18,207 bases of DNA from DATKQI01 sp035532755 (GCA_035532755.1 DATKQI010000345.1:1-18207); one strand, 5' to 3'; shown: positions 1 through 6,502, counted from the first letter of the stretch. Numbers and translations: made by a program. Notes: generated from the letters alone by a model not told the origin.

Positions 1-27
1 CAGAGGACAGCCGGGGGGGCGGTCTGA
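1..27 (+). CDS. Possible 3' end of an upstream gene (partial)
   Basis: The first 27 bases read open in the frame that ends with TGA at 25-27, giving only QRTAGGAV before the stop. The stop overlaps the ATG of the creatininase-family gene by one base (TGATGA). This kind of overlap recurs throughout the window between co-transcribed genes, so it suggests an upstream gene in the same operon. Nothing about its function can be said from eight residues, and the frame could be open by chance. Confidence 0.25.
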   Translation, partial: QRTAGGAV

Positions 28-854
28 TGAGCGGGACATGGCGGCGGACGCATGACTGGGGCGCGCTGACGCGCGCGGAGATCGCCGCGGCGCGCGATGC
101 GGGGGCGCTGCCGGTGCTCACGGTCGGGTCGGTCGAGCAGCATGCGGACCATCTGCCGGTGGATACCGACACGCTCTCCGCCTATCGGGTGGCGATGGCG
201 GCGGCGGGGCGGTGCGAGAGCCCGCATGTGCTGGTGCTGCCGGCGCCCGGCTTCGGCTTCTCCCCCCATCATCGCGCGTGGGCGGGCACCGTGAGCCTGT
301 CTTTGGAGACGTTCGTGGGGCTGGTGAGCGATGTGGCGGAGAGCCTTCATCGCACCGGATTCTCCCGCCTGCTGATCGTGAACGGCCATGGCGGCAACCA
401 GGGGCCGCTGACGGCGGCCTGCGGGGCATTGGTCAGCCGCGGGATCGCGGCGGGGTTCGTCAACTATTTCTCGCCCGGGCAGCCGGGCTGGCTGAAGGCG
501 CTGCCGGGGGCGATGCAGGGTGTGGGCCATGCCTGCGCCTACGAGACCGCGATGCAGATGGCGCTGCGGCCCGAGGCGGCGGGCCGCATCGGCGAGCGCG
601 TGGCCGGGCTGCCGCCGCGGCTGCGCCCCTCCTACGTCGCGGACGGGAGCGGGACGGACGAGGAGGCCGCGGGGTTGCGGCGGGCCGGGCTGACCTGGGC
701 GGCGCTGTTCGTGGCCGGGGACGTGGGCTACATCGGCGATCCGGCGGCGGCGACCCCGGCCTCGGGGGCGGCGATGCTGGAGGCGACGGTGGATGGGCTC
801 GCGCGGTTCTTCGCCGATTTCGCGCGCGCGGAGCTGCTGGTAGGCGCGCCCTGA
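27..854 (+). CDS. Creatininase-family metallohydrolase
   Basis: A 275-residue protein, the usual length for the creatininase family. These are metal-dependent amidohydrolases that include creatininase itself, FAPy and inosose hydrolases and the peptide hydrolase MftE. The metal-site signatures are visible. GSVEQHADHLPVDTD (residues 34-48) supplies Glu37, His39 and Asp48. VNGHGGN (118-124) supplies His121, and HACAYET (168-174) supplies the C-terminal Glu173. There is no signal peptide, so a cytoplasmic enzyme is expected. The ATG at 27 follows a G-rich ribosome-binding stretch (about 14-20) and overlaps a TGA, which favours this start. It converges on the RTX-like gene with only 4 bp between the stops. 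Family assignment is firm, but the exact substrate cannot be read from the sequence. Nothing else for creatinine degradation is nearby, so creatininase activity should not be assumed. Confidence 0.88.
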   Translation: MSGTWRRTHDWGALTRAEIAAARDAGALPVLTVGSVEQHADHLPVDTDTLSAYRVAMAAAGRCESPHVLVLPAPGFGFSPHHRAWAGTVSLSLETFVGLVSDVAESLHRTGFSRLLIVNGHGGNQGPLTAACGALVSRGIAAGFVNYFSPGQPGWLKALPGAMQGVGHACAYETAMQMALRPEAAGRIGERVAGLPPRLRPSYVADGSGTDEEAAGLRRAGLTWAALFVAGDVGYIGDPAAATPASGAAMLEATVDGLARFFADFARAELLVGAP

Positions 855-858
855 AGCA

Positions 859-2286
859 TCAGCTTGCCACGATGTTCTTCGCGATATCGCTCACGCCGAA
901 GAACACCAGCTGCGTGCCGTCCGACAGGTGCACGATGGACGTGCCGCCGGCGTTGGTGGTTTCGCCGGCGATCGTGGCGGCGGAGCCGTAGCCGGAAAGA
1001 CGGATCGTGTCGGCGGCCGGCTTGAAGCCGACGATGAGGTCGAGCCCGCCGACGGAACCGTTCGTGGCGGTGTAGGTGGTGGCGCCGCCGTGTTCGAACA
1101 CGACCGCGTTGCCCGCGCCGAAATTGACGGTCTCCGCGCCCGATCCGCCGTCGATCAACATGTGGCCAGCGCCGGTGTTGATGACGTTGGCGCCGATGCC
1201 GCCGAACACCGTGCTGTTGCCGTTGCCGCCGACGATGGTGGAGCCGTTGGCGCCGGCCGCCACCATGGTCTGGCCGGCGCCGGTATTGATGGTGTCGGAC
1301 CCCGGGCCGCCGAAGATGGTGGAACTGCCGCTGCCTGCGTCGATCTGGTCGGTGCCGTAGCCGCCGGCGACCAGATCGCTGCCGGAGCCGCCGGTGATGG
1401 TGTTGGCCCCGGCCGAGCCGCCGGCGGAGAGCGTTTCATTGCCGTTCCCGGCTTGCAACACGTTGTGCTGGCTGCCGTTGACGAACAGCTGGTCCCCCGA
1501 ACCGGCGCCGACCAGGGTTGCCGCCCCTTCCCCGCCGACCAGGATGTTGCTGCCGGCGGACCCGCCGGTGAACACGCCGCCGCCCTGGCCGCCGAAAACG
1601 GTGACGGCGCCCGCCTTCCCATCGACGGTGGAGGCGCCGGCGCCGACGACGACCGTGTTGTCGCTGCTGCCGCCGACGAACGTGATGCCGCCCTGGCCGC
1701 CGAAGGCGACGACATTCGTGCTGCCGGCGGTGATCGTGTCCGCCGCCGCGCCGGCCATCACGCTCTCCTGGCCTGCGCCGGCGGTGACGGTCTGGGTGGA
1801 GGACGGATCGGGCGCGACCGGCAGGCTGCCCGACAGGGTGAGAAGCTGGTCCTGCTGGTTCTCGATCGTGGTGATGCTGGGAACCGGAACCCCGGTGAGA
1901 ATGCTTTTGCCCTGGTCGACGATCTCCTGCTGCAGGGCGCCGAGGATGCTGGCGGCATCGATGGTGCCGCCCGAGGCGTCCACCCCGGCCAGACCCGGCG
2001 GGAGGGCGTTCGGGTTGTAGGCGATGGTAGCGCTGCCATCGGTCGGGACCGGGGCGGCGAAGGTGAGCAGCAGGTGCGTCCCGTCCACGAGGCTCGCCCC
2101 GACCGCCGCGGTGGCGGTGCCGCCCACGGAAATGGACCAGCCGAAGCCGCCGGTTTCCAGCGCGTTCAGCGCTTGCAGCGCAAGGCCGCCGGAACCGAGC
2201 GAGAGGGTCAGCACGACCTGGTTGGCATTGCCTGCCACCGCCGTCGCCGTGGTGATGCCGGGAGCGGCGGTTGGATCTGTCGTCAT
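859..2286 (-). CDS. RTX-like glycine-rich repeat protein, probably secreted by type I system
   Basis: A 475-residue acidic, Gly/Ala/Thr-rich protein lacking a Sec signal peptide. Residues about 15-110 look like an SwmB-type Ig-like domain (FGWSISVGGTATAAV followed by a TIAYNP strand). From about 165 to 400 it is built of roughly nine-residue glycine turns. Canonical calcium-binding RTX units occur only in the middle (GGSGSD, GGYGTD, GGPGSD at about 296-335). Many other units lack the Asp. The last 60 residues (DLIVGFKPAADTIRLSGYG, then DGTQLVFFGV) resemble the C-terminal module of serralysin-type and other RTX proteins that carries the type I secretion signal. The start at 2286 is preferred over an upstream in-frame start at 2358 because AGAAGG lies 9 nt before it. 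No type I exporter genes are in the window. A surface or matrix-associated role is inference; no catalytic domain is visible. Confidence 0.75.
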   Translation of the reverse strand: MTTDPTAAPGITTATAVAGNANQVVLTLSLGSGGLALQALNALETGGFGWSISVGGTATAAVGASLVDGTHLLLTFAAPVPTDGSATIAYNPNALPPGLAGVDASGGTIDAASILGALQQEIVDQGKSILTGVPVPSITTIENQQDQLLTLSGSLPVAPDPSSTQTVTAGAGQESVMAGAAADTITAGSTNVVAFGGQGGITFVGGSSDNTVVVGAGASTVDGKAGAVTVFGGQGGGVFTGGSAGSNILVGGEGAATLVGAGSGDQLFVNGSQHNVLQAGNGNETLSAGGSAGANTITGGSGSDLVAGGYGTDQIDAGSGSSTIFGGPGSDTINTGAGQTMVAAGANGSTIVGGNGNSTVFGGIGANVINTGAGHMLIDGGSGAETVNFGAGNAVVFEHGGATTYTATNGSVGGLDLIVGFKPAADTIRLSGYGSAATIAGETTNAGGTSIVHLSDGTQLVFFGVSDIAKNIVAS

Positions 2287-2295
2287 GTTTGCGGA

Positions 2296-2301
2296 CCTTC
2301 T
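2296..2301 (-). promoter_or_regulatory. Ribosome binding site fixing the RTX-like gene start
   Basis: Read on the minus strand this is AGAAGG, spaced 9 nt from the ATG at 2286. The alternative start at 2358 would add 24 residues that look like translated non-coding DNA (Pro/Arg/His-rich) and has no comparable site. Confidence 0.5.
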
Positions 2302-2471
2302 GTTCCCACGATGGCCCATCCATGGACGGCCGATGGACGGGCAGGCCTGAGGCGGCAATTTCGGGAGGGCGGAGCGGCCTGGATGGCCGGTTGCCGTGCT
2401 ATGCCACTTATGGGTGAGTAAAGGCGCATTCGCACCACCTTTTCCCGCATGACGACAACCTGTAATTGCAA

Positions 2472-2501
2472 ATTATTAACGCAACGTGAAATCGCGCACA
2501 A
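2472..2501 (-). promoter_or_regulatory. Candidate promoter for the RTX-like gene
   Basis: On the minus strand TTGTGC (2496-2501) is followed after 18 nt by AATAAT (2472-2477). The -10 matches the sigma-70 consensus at 5 of 6 positions, the -35 at 3 of 6. It points toward the RTX-like gene and would give a 5' leader of about 180 nt. Matches are easy to find in AT-rich DNA, so support is weak. Confidence 0.28.
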
Positions 2502-2507
2502 GAGGGA

Positions 2508-2525
2508 GGAATACAATGGTATTCC
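2508..2525. repeat. 7-bp inverted repeat with 4-nt loop
   Basis: GGAATAC, loop AATG, GTATTCC: a perfect 7-bp stem. The loop holds the ATG of the seven-codon frame at 2516-2539, and the left arm takes in part of its GGAGGA ribosome binding site. It could be an operator in DNA or a translation-masking hairpin in RNA. Confidence 0.6.
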
Positions 2526-2539
2526 GTTGTCTGGCCTGA
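2516..2539 (+). CDS. Possible seven-residue leader-type peptide MVFRCLA
   Basis: ATG at 2516 lies 5 nt after GGAGGA (2505-2510), one of the best Shine-Dalgarno matches in the window, and the frame closes with TGA after seven codons. No plus-strand gene follows for more than 2.8 kb, so a conventional attenuation role for a downstream gene is not apparent. The frame may be coincidental or belong to a small RNA. Length alone gives no coding evidence. Confidence 0.15.
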   Translation: MVFRCLA

Positions 2540-2626
2540 ATTTTTCTGAATATGGATGATCTATAGTTTAGTTATCTTGGTGTTCCACAAGAAATAAAAT
2601 GGATTTTTTGAGTATTGGCTGGTTGC

Positions 2627-2653
2627 ATAATTTTCGAATATCACGGAAATTAT
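2627..2653. repeat. 7-bp inverted repeat ATAATTT/AAATTAT, 13-nt spacer
   Basis: ATAATTT (2627-2633) and AAATTAT (2647-2653) are exact reverse complements. Arm centres are about 20 bp apart, roughly two helical turns, so a dimeric DNA-binding protein site is conceivable. The arms are AT-only, so chance occurrence in an AT-rich stretch is also plausible. Confidence 0.35.
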
Positions 2654-2706
2654 CTCGTTTTCTTCTTTTTTCGATCTTGACGGGATTTGTCCGTCCTGCC
2701 AGTTGA

Positions 2707-2723
2707 TTCTCGTGTCACGAGAA
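2707..2723. repeat. Perfect 17-bp palindrome TTCTCGTGTCACGAGAA
   Basis: Two 8-bp arms flank a single central base. This is the most perfect short palindrome in the window and has the geometry of a homodimer operator. It is followed by a second, weaker inverted repeat, CCGAG (2728-2732) and CTCGG (2740-2744). As RNA on the minus strand the pair could form hairpins about 80-115 nt past the ychF stop, but there is no U-tract, so a classical intrinsic terminator is not supported. Confidence 0.55.
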
Positions 2724-2823
2724 CGCGCCGAGGGAATGACTCGGATTGGGTGATCGTATCTTTAATTGTGCCCGTCTTTGCGCATCTGGCAGACCTGAGC
2801 GAGCCGTATGACGAGGGGAGGCG

Positions 2824-3918
2824 TCAGACGTTGAAGCGGAACAGCATCACATCCCCGTCCCGCACCACGTAGTCCCGCCCTTCGATGCGCAGCTTGCCGG
2901 CTTCGCGCGCGCCGGCCTCACCCTTGCAGGCCACGTAGTCGTCGTAGGCGATGGTTTCGGCGGCGATGAAGCCGCGCTCGAAATCGCCATGGATCACGCC
3001 GGCCGCGCCGGGGGCGCGGGTGCCGCGCACCAGCGTCCAGGCGCGGGTTTCCTTCGGGCCGGCGGTGAAATAGGTGATCAGGCCGAGCAGCCCGTAGCCG
3101 GCGCGGATCACCCGGTCGAGCCCGCTGTCGGCGAGGCCCAGGCCATCAAGGAACTCCGCCCGCTCGGCGGGGTCGAGCTGGCTCACCTCCGCCTCGATCG
3201 CGGCGGAGACGATGATGTGGGCCGCCCCCTCCGCCGCCGCCTGCACGGCGACGCGGTCTGAATGGGCGTTGCCGGTGGCGGCCGAGGCTTCCTCGACATT
3301 GCAGACGTACAGCACGGGCTTGCTGGTCAGCAGTTGCAGCCGTGCCGCGGCTTCCCGGTCTGCCGGGGCGATCGCGGTGCGGGCGGGGCGGCCTTCGCGC
3401 AGGGCGGCGACGATCGGCTCGACCAGGACAAGCTGGGCGGCGGCTTCGCGGTCCGCGCCGCGGGCCTTCTTCTGCAAGGCGACCATCCGTTTCTCCAGGC
3501 TGTCGAGATCGGCGAGCATCAGCTCGGTCTCGACCACCTCGGCGTCCCGCAGGGGATCGACGCTGCCTTCGACATGGGTGACGTCGTCATCCTCGAAGCA
3601 GCGCAGCACGTGGACGATCGCATCGACCTCGCGGATGTTGGCGAGGAACTGGTTGCCCAGGCCCTCGCCCTTGCTCGCCCCGCGCACGAGGCCGGCGATA
3701 TCGACGAATTCGAGCGTGGTGGGGATGATCTTGGCCGATTTCGCGATCGCGGCCAGTGCATCGAGCCGCGGATCGGGCACCGGCACGCGGCCGACGTTCG
3801 GCTCGATCGTGCAGAACGGGTAGTTCGCCGCGGCCGCCGAGGCGGTGGCGGTGAGCGCGTTGAACAGGGTCGATTTGCCGACGTTCGGCAGGCCGACGAT
3901 GCCGCAGTTGAAACCCAT
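2824..3918 (-). CDS. ychF: Redox-regulated ribosome-binding ATPase YchF
   Basis: A 364-residue Obg-related P-loop protein that hydrolyses ATP rather than GTP and binds the ribosome; it acts in translation and oxidative-stress responses. The P-loop GLPNVGKST is at 9-17, the G3-type DIAGLV at 73-78. The G4 position reads NVEE (near 208) instead of NKxD, the hallmark of ATP preference in YchF. The last 80 residues are the TGS-like domain, with AAGVIHGDFERGF and the ending VMLFRFNV typical of the family. Start chosen at ATG 3918, beginning MGFNCG as in other YchF proteins; a GTG at 3921 adds one codon. Its ATG shares a base with the pth stop (TGATG), so the two are probably translationally coupled. 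It is the last gene of the rplY-pth-ychF operon. Confidence 0.97.
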   Translation of the reverse strand: MGFNCGIVGLPNVGKSTLFNALTATASAAAANYPFCTIEPNVGRVPVPDPRLDALAAIAKSAKIIPTTLEFVDIAGLVRGASKGEGLGNQFLANIREVDAIVHVLRCFEDDDVTHVEGSVDPLRDAEVVETELMLADLDSLEKRMVALQKKARGADREAAAQLVLVEPIVAALREGRPARTAIAPADREAAARLQLLTSKPVLYVCNVEEASAATGNAHSDRVAVQAAAEGAAHIIVSAAIEAEVSQLDPAERAEFLDGLGLADSGLDRVIRAGYGLLGLITYFTAGPKETRAWTLVRGTRAPGAAGVIHGDFERGFIAAETIAYDDYVACKGEAGAREAGKLRIEGRDYVVRDGDVMLFRFNV

Positions 3919-4496
3919 CACGCCCCATCCTGCGTGAGCAGCGCCACGCGACTCATGAAATCCTCCGCCTTGCCGGCGGCCAGCAGCGGGGCGGCATCGG
4001 CCACCGCATCGAGCAGCGGGATGAGCCAGTCCCGATCCGCGCGGGAGAAATCGCCCAGCACGTGGCCCATCACCCGCTCCTTCTCCCCGGGATGGCCGAT
4101 CCCGAGACGCACGCGCCAGTAGTCGGGGCTGGGCAGCATCCGGTCCATGCTGCGCAGGCCGTTGTGGCCGGCCGCCCCGCCACCGCGCTTCACCCGCACC
4201 TTGCCGGGCACCAGGTCGAGCTCGTCATGGAAGGCGGTGATCGACTCCGGGGCGAGCTTGAAGAACGCGGCGGCGGCCTGCACGGATTCGCCGGAGGCAT
4301 TCATGTAGGTGAGCGGCTTCAGCCCCAGCACCTTCTGTCCGCCCACCGTGCCTTCGGCCGCCAGCCCGCGAAAGCGCTGCCGCCACGGGGTGAACCCGTG
4401 GCGGAGCGCGATGACATCGAGCGCCAGGAAGCCGATGTTGTGGCGCTGCCGGGCCATGCCCGGCTCCGGATTGCCGAGCCCGACCCAGAGCAGCAT
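3918..4496 (-). CDS. pth: Peptidyl-tRNA hydrolase
   Basis: A 192-residue Pth-family enzyme, the normal length, which cleaves the ester bond of peptidyl-tRNAs that drop off the ribosome. The expected active-site residues are present: Asn9 in GLGNPE, catalytic His19 in RHNIGF, Asn66 in KPLTYMNASG, Asp91 in FHDELDL, and Asn112 in GAAGHNGLRS. One deviation: the segment before the catalytic His reads NPEPGMARQRHN, so the usual Tyr/aromatic at position 14 is Met and the Gly/Glu order is changed. The ATG at 4496 is preceded by a GGGATGGGG-type ribosome binding site and lies 18 bp after the rplY stop. The pairing with rplY and ychF is a common arrangement in alphaproteobacteria. Confidence 0.97.
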   Translation of the reverse strand: MLLWVGLGNPEPGMARQRHNIGFLALDVIALRHGFTPWRQRFRGLAAEGTVGGQKVLGLKPLTYMNASGESVQAAAAFFKLAPESITAFHDELDLVPGKVRVKRGGGAAGHNGLRSMDRMLPSPDYWRVRLGIGHPGEKERVMGHVLGDFSRADRDWLIPLLDAVADAAPLLAAGKAEDFMSRVALLTQDGA

Positions 4497-4514
4497 GGCC
4501 CCATCCCGCCGGGA

Positions 4515-5237
4515 TCAGCCCTTCTTCGCGGGCGCCTTGCCGGCCGGCTTCGCCGCCGGAGCCGCGCCCTTGGCGGGGGCTGCCTTGGCAGGAGCCGCAG
4601 CACCCTTGGCCGCTGCCGGGGCCGCCGTCGGCGCGCCCGGGGCGGCGGCGTCTGCCGCCGGCTCGGGCGCCTTGGTCGGCGGGGCGATCGTCGCCACCAC
4701 GAAATCGCGCCCCAGGATGGTGGGGCGGGTGCCTTCCGTGCCCGTCAGGTCGTGGAAGCGGACGTTGGCGCCGATGTCGAGCCCGCCGAGATCGACCTCG
4801 AACTTCTCGGGCACGGCCTCGGGGTCGCACAGCACCTCGACGGCGTGGCGCACCACGTTCAGCACGCCGCCGCGCTTGAGCCCGGGGGAGACGCCTTCGT
4901 TCAGGTATGCCACCCGCACCATCACGCGGATCATCTCGCCGGGGGCGAGGCGCTGGAAATCGACATGCTCCGGCAGATCCGACACCGGATGGAACTGCAC
5001 ATCGCGGATCAGCGCGCGGGTGCTCTGGCCGCCCACCTGCACGTCGTACAGCCGGGACCGCCAGCCGCTGCGGCCGATTTCCCGCAGCACGGCACGCGGC
5101 TCCAGCGAGATCAGGGTGGGCGCCTGTCGGGCACCGTAGATGACGGCAGGCACCTTGCCTGCCCGCCGGGTCGCGCGCGCCGCCCCCTTACCGGATCGCT
5201 CGCGCGCCTCGGCCTCGATCGTCACGAAATTGGCCAT
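4515..5237 (-). CDS. rplY: 50S ribosomal protein bL25 (long Ctc/TL5 form)
   Basis: A 240-residue long-form bL25 that binds 5S rRNA in the large subunit. The N-terminal L25 domain covers about residues 5-95 (GAARATRRAGKVPAVIYG; then VQFHPVSDLPEHVDF). The C-terminal TL5-type beta domain follows to about 185 (VEVLCDPEAVPEKFEVD, FHDLTGTEGTRPTI). The last 55 residues are a low-complexity Ala/Pro/Lys tail (PAKAAPAKGAAPAAKPAGK). The start at 5237 (MANFVTIEAEARERSG) is chosen because GAGGAG stands 6 nt upstream; an in-frame upstream start at 5351 would add 38 unconserved residues. First gene of the rplY-pth-ychF operon, so a promoter should lie within 5238-5398, though I cannot place it. Confidence 0.96.
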   Translation of the reverse strand: MANFVTIEAEARERSGKGAARATRRAGKVPAVIYGARQAPTLISLEPRAVLREIGRSGWRSRLYDVQVGGQSTRALIRDVQFHPVSDLPEHVDFQRLAPGEMIRVMVRVAYLNEGVSPGLKRGGVLNVVRHAVEVLCDPEAVPEKFEVDLGGLDIGANVRFHDLTGTEGTRPTILGRDFVVATIAPPTKAPEPAADAAAPGAPTAAPAAAKGAAAPAKAAPAKGAAPAAKPAGKAPAKKG

Positions 5238-5243
5238 TGCTCG

Positions 5244-5249
5244 CTCCTC
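5244..5249 (-). promoter_or_regulatory. Strong ribosome binding site of rplY
   Basis: Reads GAGGAG on the minus strand, 6 nt before the ATG at 5237. It decides the rplY start against the longer in-frame alternative. Confidence 0.7.
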
Positions 5250-5398
5250 AATGCAGAAAGCCGGCCTCCAGGGGTGCCGGCGCGGGGCGCGGTGTAGCGG
5301 ATCGGGGGGGTGAGGGCAAGCAGGCTTGCCGGGTCCGCCGGGTTCGGCCATGGTCCGCGGCCCCCGCTTCCATCAGATTCGTTTTCAGCGCCCCCCGC

Positions 5399-6451
5399 AT
5401 GACCAGCCCCGCCCTCCTGCGCCATCTGGCCTTCCTGATCCTGCTGGCGCTGCTTTCGGCGGCGGTGGTGCGCGGGATGATCGCGATCGGCGTGCAGGAC
5501 CATCCGGATGAGCGCAAGGCCCATGCGCACCCGACGCCCAAATCCGGCGGGGTGGGAATTGTCGCCGCCTTCCTGGTCGGCATCGCGCTGCTTTACCGCT
5601 ACGCCGATTTCGCGCGGCTGGCGGACCCGTATTTCCGCGGGGTGATCGGCGCATCGGCGGCCATCGCCGGGGTGGCGCTGCTGGACGACCTGTTCAACTG
5701 GCCATTCACGGTGAAGCTGGCAGCCCAGGTGCTGGCCGCGCTGGTGGCGGTGGGCAGCGGGCTGTACGTGGATGTGTACCGGCTGCCCTATTACGGGGCG
5801 GTGAACCTCGGCCTGCTGGGCGTGCCGCTCACCCTGGCGTGGCTCCTGTTCACCACCAACGCGATGAACTTCATCGACGGGCTGAACGGGCTGGCCGGCG
5901 GGGTCTGCCTGATCGCGTCGGTGTTCCTCGGGCTGATCGCCGCGATCGAGGGCGGCTGGTTCGTGTATTTCGCCGCCGCCCTGCTGGCGGCCGGGCTGGT
6001 CGGCTTCCTGCCGTTCAACTTCCCCCGCGCGCGCATCTTCATGGGCGATGTGGGCAGCCAGTTCTGCGGCTTCGTGCTCGCCGTGCTGGCCGTTGCCGCG
6101 GCCCGGTTCGAGGGGGTGGAGCTGTCCTTCCTGCTGGTGCCCATGCTGCTGTCCGGCGTGCTGTTCGATGTGGCCTTCACCCTGGCGCGCCGGGCCCTGG
6201 CCGGAGACCGGCTGACCGAGGCGCATCGCGGGCATCTGTACCAGCTTGCCCATCGCGCCGGGATGGACGCGCGGGCGGTGGCGGCGGTGCACTGGGGGTT
6301 CGCGGCGTTCGGCGGGCTGAGCTGCCTCGCCTTCCTGCACGCGCCCTCCCCGGCCAAGCCGCTGATCGTGGCCGCACCGCTGGTGCCGCAACTGGGCTGG
6401 ATGCTGTTCGTGCTGCATCGCGCCCGCAAGGCGCGCCTGGACCGCTGGTAG
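5399..6451 (+). CDS. WbpL/WbcO-like polyprenyl-phosphate sugar-1-phosphate transferase (glycosyltransferase family 4)
   Basis: A 350-residue polytopic membrane protein of the MraY/WecA superfamily, which moves a sugar-1-phosphate from a UDP-sugar to undecaprenyl phosphate to start a cell-surface glycan. Motifs appear in order: DHPDERKAHAHPTPKSGG near residue 35; the LDD acidic pair near 95; NAMNFIDGLNGLAGG from 154; FMGDVGSQ (214-221), where MraY/WecA usually have GDSGS; and AHRGHLYQ near 275. The HR-HLYQ form fits the WbpL/WbcO branch (O-antigen and exopolysaccharide initiators) better than MraY or WecA. The start at 5399 begins a hydrophobic segment, whereas the longer frame from 5237 adds a Cys/Arg-rich non-membrane stretch. 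No other glycan genes are adjacent, so its sugar and polymer are unknown. Confidence 0.85.
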   Translation: MTSPALLRHLAFLILLALLSAAVVRGMIAIGVQDHPDERKAHAHPTPKSGGVGIVAAFLVGIALLYRYADFARLADPYFRGVIGASAAIAGVALLDDLFNWPFTVKLAAQVLAALVAVGSGLYVDVYRLPYYGAVNLGLLGVPLTLAWLLFTTNAMNFIDGLNGLAGGVCLIASVFLGLIAAIEGGWFVYFAAALLAAGLVGFLPFNFPRARIFMGDVGSQFCGFVLAVLAVAAARFEGVELSFLLVPMLLSGVLFDVAFTLARRALAGDRLTEAHRGHLYQLAHRAGMDARAVAAVHWGFAAFGGLSCLAFLHAPSPAKPLIVAAPLVPQLGWMLFVLHRARKARLDRW

Positions 6452-6502
6452 CGCGCGCCGATCCGCTGGACTCGGCAGGGGCGAAGCTGGCAGCCTGCGA
6501 TC

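Larger units (their letters stand above)
2287..2823. other. AT-rich intergenic island upstream of the RTX-like gene
   Basis: This 537-bp gap separates the RTX-like gene (its 5' side) from ychF (its 3' side). From about 2450 to 2690 the composition switches abruptly to A/T-rich, unlike anything else in the window. It holds several inverted repeats: 2463-2475, 2508-2525, 2627-2653, 2679-2695, 2707-2723 and 2728-2744. It also holds a candidate minus-strand promoter and a seven-codon reading frame with an excellent ribosome binding site. I see no credible longer gene. The region is likely the long control region of the RTX-like gene, perhaps bound by a xenogeneic-silencer-type protein, plus the ychF transcript end. 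Confidence 0.6.

Noticed and set aside
928..2421. 497-codon plus-strand frame antisense to the RTX-like gene
   Set aside because: Long opposite-strand frames are expected in GC-rich repetitive coding DNA. Its translation is low-complexity Ala/Gly/Asp without any domain, while the minus-strand frame has RTX and C-terminal module features.
2283..2516. 77-codon minus-strand frame upstream of the RTX-like gene
   Set aside because: It starts with TTG, has no ribosome binding site, and reads Arg/Pro-rich nonsense through the leader of the RTX-like gene.
2679..2695. GACGG/CCGTC hairpin as an intrinsic terminator
   Set aside because: The stem is only 5 bp and the T-run lies before it on the plus strand. 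On the minus strand it is followed by A-rich, not U-rich, sequence.
2508..2744. CRISPR array or integration site in the palindrome-rich island
   Set aside because: The inverted repeats differ from each other in sequence, spacing is irregular, and there is no direct repeat, tRNA or integrase nearby.
2687..2872. 61-codon plus-strand frame across the AT-rich island and the ychF 3' end
   Set aside because: It starts with TTG inside a hairpin, has no good ribosome binding site, and its second half is antisense to conserved ychF codons.
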